Source: Bdellovibrionales bacterium
GTDB taxonomy: Bacteria; Bdellovibrionota; JAFGOL01
Direction: 5' to 3'
Assembly: GCA_022707945.1 (NCBI GenBank)
Contig: JAKIZQ010000009.1
Coordinates: 3,892 to 14,371, forward strand
Length of the DNA stretch: 10,480 nt
Both the position numbers and the translations under genes were made by a program. Under the pieces are notes generated by a model. It was not told the origin of the DNA. It did no database searches and saw only the letters and a program-made list of their open reading frames with translations. Positions 6,598 through 10,480 of this stretch are shown here, one piece after another; the stretch's first letter is position 1, and every line of letters begins with the position of its first letter.

Positions 6598-7776
6598 TTT
6601 TTTAACAGCTTCTGCTATTTTTTTTGCCGCTACTTTGCACTCTTCTATAGAAGGAACAAGCGCCATTCTTAAATAGTTATCACCGATATTCTTATTGTTT
6701 ATAGTCTCTGTTAAAAAACTTCCGGGAGTTACAACTATTCCATATTCTGGTTCTAATAATTTTTTGCAAAGATCTATGCCTTTAACCCCATCTGGAAGTT
6801 TTTGCCAGATATAGAATGTGCCTCTTGGCGTACAATCCTCAAAGCCAACAGAAGTAAAGGCTTCAACAAGAACATCACGTCTTTGTTTTAGTCTTTTTCT
6901 GTTCTCTTCAACATGAACTTCATCCTTTAATGCTGTTATCGCCGCATCCTGTACAAAATATGGTGGGCCACTATCTATGTTAGTTTTTAATTTCTTTATT
7001 GTGTCTATAAGCTCATTATCACCTGCAACCCATGCTATTCTCCACCCTGTCATTAAACTTCTTTTAGACATGGAATTTATGCTAAGTACGCCTTTTTTTG
7101 ATACCTCAAGTATGGAATGTGGTTTGAATTCATTCTCGTAATAGATCTCACTATAACACTCATCATTTATGACCACGATGTTGTTCTTGTTGCAGAACTC
7201 AACTGCTCTTTTTAAAAAATCTATGGTTGCTGTACCAGCAGTAGGATTGTTGGGGTAGTTAAGCCATAGTATTTTCGTTTTCTTTATTACGTCCTTTGGA
7301 ATCGAATCAAGATCTGGTAAAAAGTTATTTTCTTTTTTTAGATCCAGAAAGTAGGGAATAGCTCTAGAGAATAAAGCTCCTTTAAGGTATGGAGGGTATC
7401 CAGGGTTTGGCATTATTATGTAGTCTTCAGGTTCAACGAACGCATTAGATAGATTAAATATAAGTTCTTTGGCTCCTATGGCAGTACATATTTCTTTGTC
7501 AGGATCTATATCGACAGAAAAACGTTTTTTTATCCATTGTGATACTGCGAATCTATATTCTTTGGTCCCATTGTAGATTGGGTAGCCTCTTCCAGCATTT
7601 TCGTCGATAGAACGTTTTGCTGCCTCTCTTATGAAAGAAGGAGTTGGATCTTTAGGATCTCCTATACCAAAATCTATTGGTGTTATTCCTTTTGCTTTTA
7701 GAGAATTGAACATAGTGTCTATTTCATCAAAGGCAAAAACAGGGAGCCCCTTTATTATAGAGTTAGCGATCTTCAA
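6592..7776 (-). CDS. Class I PLP-dependent aminotransferase, diaminopimelate-pathway (DapC/DapL) type
   Basis: A fold-type I aminotransferase, probably cytoplasmic. Visible active-site elements: FGIGDPKDPTP (36-46), NPGYPPY (114-120), NYPNNPTAG (173-181) with PLP-contacting Asn177, NDECY (204-208) with Asp205 and Tyr208, SMSKRSLMTGWR (235-246) with Schiff-base Lys238 and phosphate-binding Arg246, and Arg370, the usual carboxylate-binding arginine. All key residues are present. The GIGDPKxPTP and ALVPSIEECKVAA (372-384) segments most resemble N-succinyldiaminopimelate aminotransferase (DapC), but LL-diaminopimelate aminotransferase or another amino-acid substrate is possible; no other lysine gene is nearby. 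At 394 residues it has family length. The TTG start overlaps the exporter stop as TTGA with GGAG seven bases upstream. It is last in its operon and shares CTATAG with gspN. Confidence 0.9.
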   Translation of the reverse strand: MKIANSIIKGLPVFAFDEIDTMFNSLKAKGITPIDFGIGDPKDPTPSFIREAAKRSIDENAGRGYPIYNGTKEYRFAVSQWIKKRFSVDIDPDKEICTAIGAKELIFNLSNAFVEPEDYIIMPNPGYPPYLKGALFSRAIPYFLDLKKENNFLPDLDSIPKDVIKKTKILWLNYPNNPTAGTATIDFLKRAVEFCNKNNIVVINDECYSEIYYENEFKPHSILEVSKKGVLSINSMSKRSLMTGWRIAWVAGDNELIDTIKKLKTNIDSGPPYFVQDAAITALKDEVHVEENRKRLKQRRDVLVEAFTSVGFEDCTPRGTFYIWQKLPDGVKGIDLCKKLLEPEYGIVVTPGSFLTETINNKNIGDNYLRMALVPSIEECKVAAKKIAEAVKKL

Positions 7777-9497
7777 TTTAGTTCTCCATATTGTTTTTGA
7801 TAGAATTTTTTGTAAGCACCCTCTGATCTTATTAATTCATCATGAGTTCCTTCTTGTACTACTCTGCCTTTTTCAAGGACTATTATTCTGTTGGCATTCT
7901 TTATCGTAGATAATCTATGGGCTATTACAAGGGTGGTTCTGTTCTGCATTAGTGTCTTTAATGCATTTTGTACGGCTATCTCTGATTCACTATCTAAGGA
8001 AGAGGTAGCTTCATCCAATATCAGTATAGGTGCGTTCCTTATTATAGCTCTTGCTATGGTTAGCCTTTGTTTTTCACCACCGGAGAGTCTTAAACCTCTT
8101 TCTCCTAATATGGTGTTAGAACCCTCTGGTAGTCTGGAAATAAAATCTTTGGAGTAAGATAGTTCTATGGCTTTTTCAACATCCTCTTTGGATGCGGTTC
8201 TTCTTCCAGCGAGTATGTTTGAACTTACCGTATCGTTGAAAAGAAAAGTATCCTGAGTAACTATTGCTATATGTTCTCTTAATGACCTTATACTAAAATC
8301 CTTTATATTCTTGTTATCTATTTCTATATTACCTTTAGATGGATCATAAAATCTTGGTAAAAGACTTGCGATAGTTGTTTTACCGCTACCGCTAGAGCCA
8401 ACCAAGGCTACAACTTCTCCTTTCTTTATATGGAAGCTTATATTATTGAGTGCTTCTTCTTCGCCATCTGGATATGTGAATGAGACGTTGTTGAATTTAA
8501 TTGAATCCTTTACTCCTTCTAATTGTATACCACTGGTCATTTTCTCTATTGGCATGTTAAGTATGTCCCGTATCCTAGCTATTGCAGCTATTGATGCCTG
8601 TAGTTTAAGATTTGAGTTATTTATCTTCTTTATAGGTCCCTGTGCAAGGCCAAGTGTAACAATTACGGTCATGAACTCACCTTGTGTTATACTTCCGTTT
8701 ATGACCCATAGACCTCCCACATATATTACAAGTGCTGTTATAAGACTACCTATGAATTCTACCAACGGCGTGGATATTTCTTCCACTTTATATGTTTTAA
8801 ATATGACTTTATAAAGCGTTCTATTTATATCCAAAAATTTTGCCTTCATCATAACTTCTATAGAAAAGGCTTTGATTATCCTTAGACCGTTAAATGTTTC
8901 GTTCAGTATAGAACCTAAAGTACCATATTGTTCGAGGTTCCTTTGTGTATATCTTTTTACAGTAGCGCCAACTTTAGCAATTACAAAAACAACGAAAGGT
9001 GCAACTATAAGTATCATTATCGTTAGTTTCCAGCTTGCCATCATCGCTGTAACTATAAAGCCTATAAAGGTTATTGGCTCTCTTATAAGATCAAAAGAAA
9101 GCATTACTCCTTCTGGTATTTTTTGTCCGTCGTTTATGACCCTTGTGAACATAGAGCCTGAATGATGTTTGGATGTGGTAGAAAAGGGGAGTCGTATCAT
9201 GTGTGAGTACAGGTCATTTCTTAAGTGCATTAAAGACAATTCTCCAATCCCTCTTTGCATAGTGAAATGGAAATATCTACTTAGTCCGCTCAAAAAATAA
9301 AGGACTATTACAGCAAGGGATACGAACTTTAATGTTCCTACACTTTTACCGACGAAAACACCGTCCAGCGTTGGTTTTATAAGTTGCACACTGGCTACAG
9401 GTACTATGCTTACTAATATTCCCAGCACAAAAGCTAATAACAACTTTGGCCAATGTGGCCTTAAATATTTTTTTGTGAACCAAATAAAATTGTTCAA
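7773..9497 (-). CDS. MsbA-like ABC exporter (fused membrane and ATPase domains)
   Basis: A half-transporter of the MsbA/BmrA exporter class that would act as an inner-membrane homodimer. From the TTG start the protein has 574 residues (E. coli MsbA 582). Six membrane helices lie at about 23-37, 58-72, 141-155, 158-176, 248-266 and 276-289. The ATPase domain is complete: A-loop Tyr342, Walker A GSSGSGKT (367-374), Q-loop Gln415, signature LSGGE (471-475), Walker B ILILDE (491-496) with catalytic Glu496, D-loop SSLD, and switch His527. Length and overall sequence suit a lipid A-core/lipid flippase, but substrate cannot be read from sequence. The frame extends to a GTG at 9512, but that start would lie on top of a GGAGGT site; the TTG at 9497 has that site at ideal spacing and a TTGA overlap with the preceding stop, so I chose it. 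Confidence 0.92.
   Translation of the reverse strand: MNNFIWFTKKYLRPHWPKLLLAFVLGILVSIVPVASVQLIKPTLDGVFVGKSVGTLKFVSLAVIVLYFLSGLSRYFHFTMQRGIGELSLMHLRNDLYSHMIRLPFSTTSKHHSGSMFTRVINDGQKIPEGVMLSFDLIREPITFIGFIVTAMMASWKLTIMILIVAPFVVFVIAKVGATVKRYTQRNLEQYGTLGSILNETFNGLRIIKAFSIEVMMKAKFLDINRTLYKVIFKTYKVEEISTPLVEFIGSLITALVIYVGGLWVINGSITQGEFMTVIVTLGLAQGPIKKINNSNLKLQASIAAIARIRDILNMPIEKMTSGIQLEGVKDSIKFNNVSFTYPDGEEEALNNISFHIKKGEVVALVGSSGSGKTTIASLLPRFYDPSKGNIEIDNKNIKDFSIRSLREHIAIVTQDTFLFNDTVSSNILAGRRTASKEDVEKAIELSYSKDFISRLPEGSNTILGERGLRLSGGEKQRLTIARAIIRNAPILILDEATSSLDSESEIAVQNALKTLMQNRTTLVIAHRLSTIKNANRIIVLEKGRVVQEGTHDELIRSEGAYKKFYQKQYGELN
7784..7787 (-). promoter_or_regulatory. Ribosome binding site of the aminotransferase gene
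   Basis: GGAG on the minus strand, seven bases before the TTG at 7776-7774. It supports the TTG start and lies inside the last codons of the exporter gene. Confidence 0.65.
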
Positions 9498-10402
9498 GTT
9501 CTTGACCTCCACATGAGCAGACTAGACAACGGTACAGAAATTAAAGCGACGATAATACTTATCATTATTGCTGAAAAGTAATTAGAGAATGAGAGTATAT
9601 CTGAAAAGAATAATAACAGGGCTACGGGTATAAAGAATGAAGTAAGGGTTTTTCCTACTCTAAAAGAGTAAACCAACACGACTGCTGTATATAATGCAGG
9701 AATACTGATTGTTCCGTCCCAGTGTACATGGAATTTTTTTGTATAAATATCCATTCCTATGCTTGGGAAAAACATGTCAACGACCAATGAAAGTATTAGG
9801 GCTATGACTATGGATAAAAGGAATCCTCTGAATTTTGAATATTCCTTAAAGATATAAAGATAAATTGCTACGAATGGTACGGCCAGTATGTGTGTTTTAT
9901 ATGAAAGATGCAATAGATCGTTGAACCATCTATAATGACCTACTTTAGATAAGATGTAGTGTCTGAATTCCTGTACCACCGCGGCATCTATTTGTAAGAA
10001 CATCTTATCAAGTCCCTGATGTGGGACATGAGGTACCAAGGTTACCAGTTTTTGATATGCTATTATGCAGAGCAAGAAGGGAAGATAGTCCCTTATTACG
10101 TAGAGGATGTTGAACTTGGTTTTCCATAGATGAACGAACTGATCTTGTATCGTGACCTCTGGTATTTTTACTCCAGACTTAATAGTGTCTACTATCCTTT
10201 GCATCCTGTTCTGGTAAAGTGCTGCTAGGATGGCAAAAATGAACAGCAAAAGCAGCCCCGTAGCGTGCTTAGATAGGATTATACTTCCGTTTAAAAGGCT
10301 GTAATACTCAGATGGACTTGTTACCCATAGTGATGGTATTATCATCATCAGGGCAATGATGTCTTCGGTCCTTATTAATGGTCGAGATATCCTTTCAGGC
10401 AT
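9494..10402 (-). CDS. Polytopic membrane protein, degenerate PAP2/Aur1-like
   Basis: A 302-residue inner-membrane protein with about eight hydrophobic segments (near 14-29, 49-65, 105-122, 168-186, 191-212, 234-248, 253-268, 278-297). The second half resembles the PAP2/Aur1 (inositolphosphorylceramide synthase-like) domain: LDKMFLQIDAAV (131-142), FFPSIGM (211-217), SIPALYTAVVLVYSFR (233-248) where active members have F-P-S-L-H, and SFSNYFSAIM (271-280) where they have a H-Y-x-x-D core. The catalytic His, His and Asp would be Tyr238, Asn274 and Ala278, so phosphatase or phosphotransferase activity is doubtful. The ATG at 10402 is the only start: an in-frame TAG sits two codons upstream. No clear ribosome site is visible. 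It ends with a 4-base overlap on the exporter gene. Membrane protein is certain; the family is an inference from fold-like pattern. Confidence 0.7.
   Translation of the reverse strand: MPERISRPLIRTEDIIALMMIIPSLWVTSPSEYYSLLNGSIILSKHATGLLLLFIFAILAALYQNRMQRIVDTIKSGVKIPEVTIQDQFVHLWKTKFNILYVIRDYLPFLLCIIAYQKLVTLVPHVPHQGLDKMFLQIDAAVVQEFRHYILSKVGHYRWFNDLLHLSYKTHILAVPFVAIYLYIFKEYSKFRGFLLSIVIALILSLVVDMFFPSIGMDIYTKKFHVHWDGTISIPALYTAVVLVYSFRVGKTLTSFFIPVALLLFFSDILSFSNYFSAIMISIIVALISVPLSSLLMWRSRT
9505..9510 (-). promoter_or_regulatory. Ribosome binding site deciding the exporter start
   Basis: GGAGGT on the minus strand with a seven-base spacer to the TTG at 9497-9495. It is the best Shine-Dalgarno match I noticed in the window and favours TTG 9497 over GTG 9512. 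Confidence 0.75.
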
Positions 10403-10413
10403 TTGAGGCTAGT

Positions 10414-10479
10414 TTATTGGGGTACTTTTAGGATGTCAACGTCAACATACGAGAAATACTCATACAGGTTTTTTACTGA
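10414..10479 (-). CDS. C-terminal end of an unidentified upstream gene (5' partial)
   Basis: On the minus strand one frame is open from the window edge for 21 codons and stops with TAA at 10416-10414, eleven bases before the ATG of the PAP2-like gene. The visible end reads ...YEYFSYVDVDILKVPQ, which has a protein-like composition, and the spacing fits a further upstream member of the same operon. The other two minus frames hit stops in this stretch. It is too short to assign a family, and the possibility that it is non-coding cannot be excluded. Confidence 0.5.
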   Translation of the reverse strand, partial: SVKNLYEYFSYVDVDILKVPQ

Positions 10480-10480
10480 C

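Noticed and set aside
6618..6625. Run of eight T on the plus strand just after the gspN stop, resembling a terminator tract
   Set aside because: The hairpin before it has only three base pairs (AGC/GCT), and the run is simply the complement of the Lys-Lys-Ile codons at the aminotransferase C-terminus.
8446..8814. 122-codon plus-strand frame inside the exporter gene
   Set aside because: It runs antisense to the junction of the membrane and ATPase domains, whose protein sequence is clearly conserved; no ribosome site or family signal supports it.
7773..10402. Defence or antiphage function for the exporter/membrane-protein cluster
   Set aside because: The proteins look like envelope transport and lipid-fold proteins; there is no nuclease, sensor or toxin domain and no mobile-element hallmark nearby.

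Overview
The window comes from a diderm (Gram-negative type) bacterium with AT-rich DNA. By eye, isoleucine is often ATA and arginine mostly AGA/AGG, and half of the ten visible start codons are TTG. A type II secretion (T2SS) operon that ends in a long, AsmA-like GspN, together with a long PilM-like GspL, is the arrangement I associate with Deltaproteobacteria in the broad sense (Desulfobacterota, Bdellovibrionota), Thermodesulfobacteria and similar lineages. The lineage is inferred from gene content and codon use; no rRNA or other phylogenetic marker is present.

Left part (1-6597, plus strand): an unbroken T2SS operon in the canonical order gspG-H-I-J-K-L-M-N. The window opens inside gspG, whose first visible codon is the Gly before the prepilin peptidase cut. 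gspG encodes the major pseudopilin, gspH, gspI, gspJ and gspK the minor pseudopilins of the tip, gspL and gspM the inner-membrane assembly platform that links the cytoplasmic ATPase to the pseudopilus, and gspN an accessory envelope protein. Genes overlap by 1 to 32 bases or are 2 bases apart, so they are almost certainly co-transcribed and translationally coupled. gspC, D, E, F and the prepilin peptidase are not in the window; C to F would be expected upstream.

Right part (6592-10480, minus strand): a second compact operon read toward the T2SS operon. In its own direction it has the last 21 codons of an unidentified gene, a polytopic membrane protein that resembles the PAP2/Aur1-type lipid phosphatase-transferase fold but seems to lack the catalytic histidines and aspartate, an MsbA-like ABC exporter, and a class I PLP aminotransferase close to the diaminopimelate-pathway enzymes. 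The last two junctions are TTGA stop/start overlaps with good Shine-Dalgarno sequences, which argues for a TTG start of the exporter 15 bases inside the longest frame. Lipid export and lysine/peptidoglycan precursor supply would both be envelope functions, but a functional link is only inferred.

The two operons converge so tightly that the palindromic hexamer CTATAG at 6592-6597 supplies the TAG stop of both last genes; no convincing terminator lies between them. No stretch over 300 bases lacks a gene. I found no RNA genes, mobile elements, CRISPR arrays or attachment sites. Most of the window is ordinary. The points worth a second look are the degenerate PAP2-like protein, the Ala at -1 in GspI, the apparently intact nucleotide-site motifs in GspL, and the charged insert in GspH.
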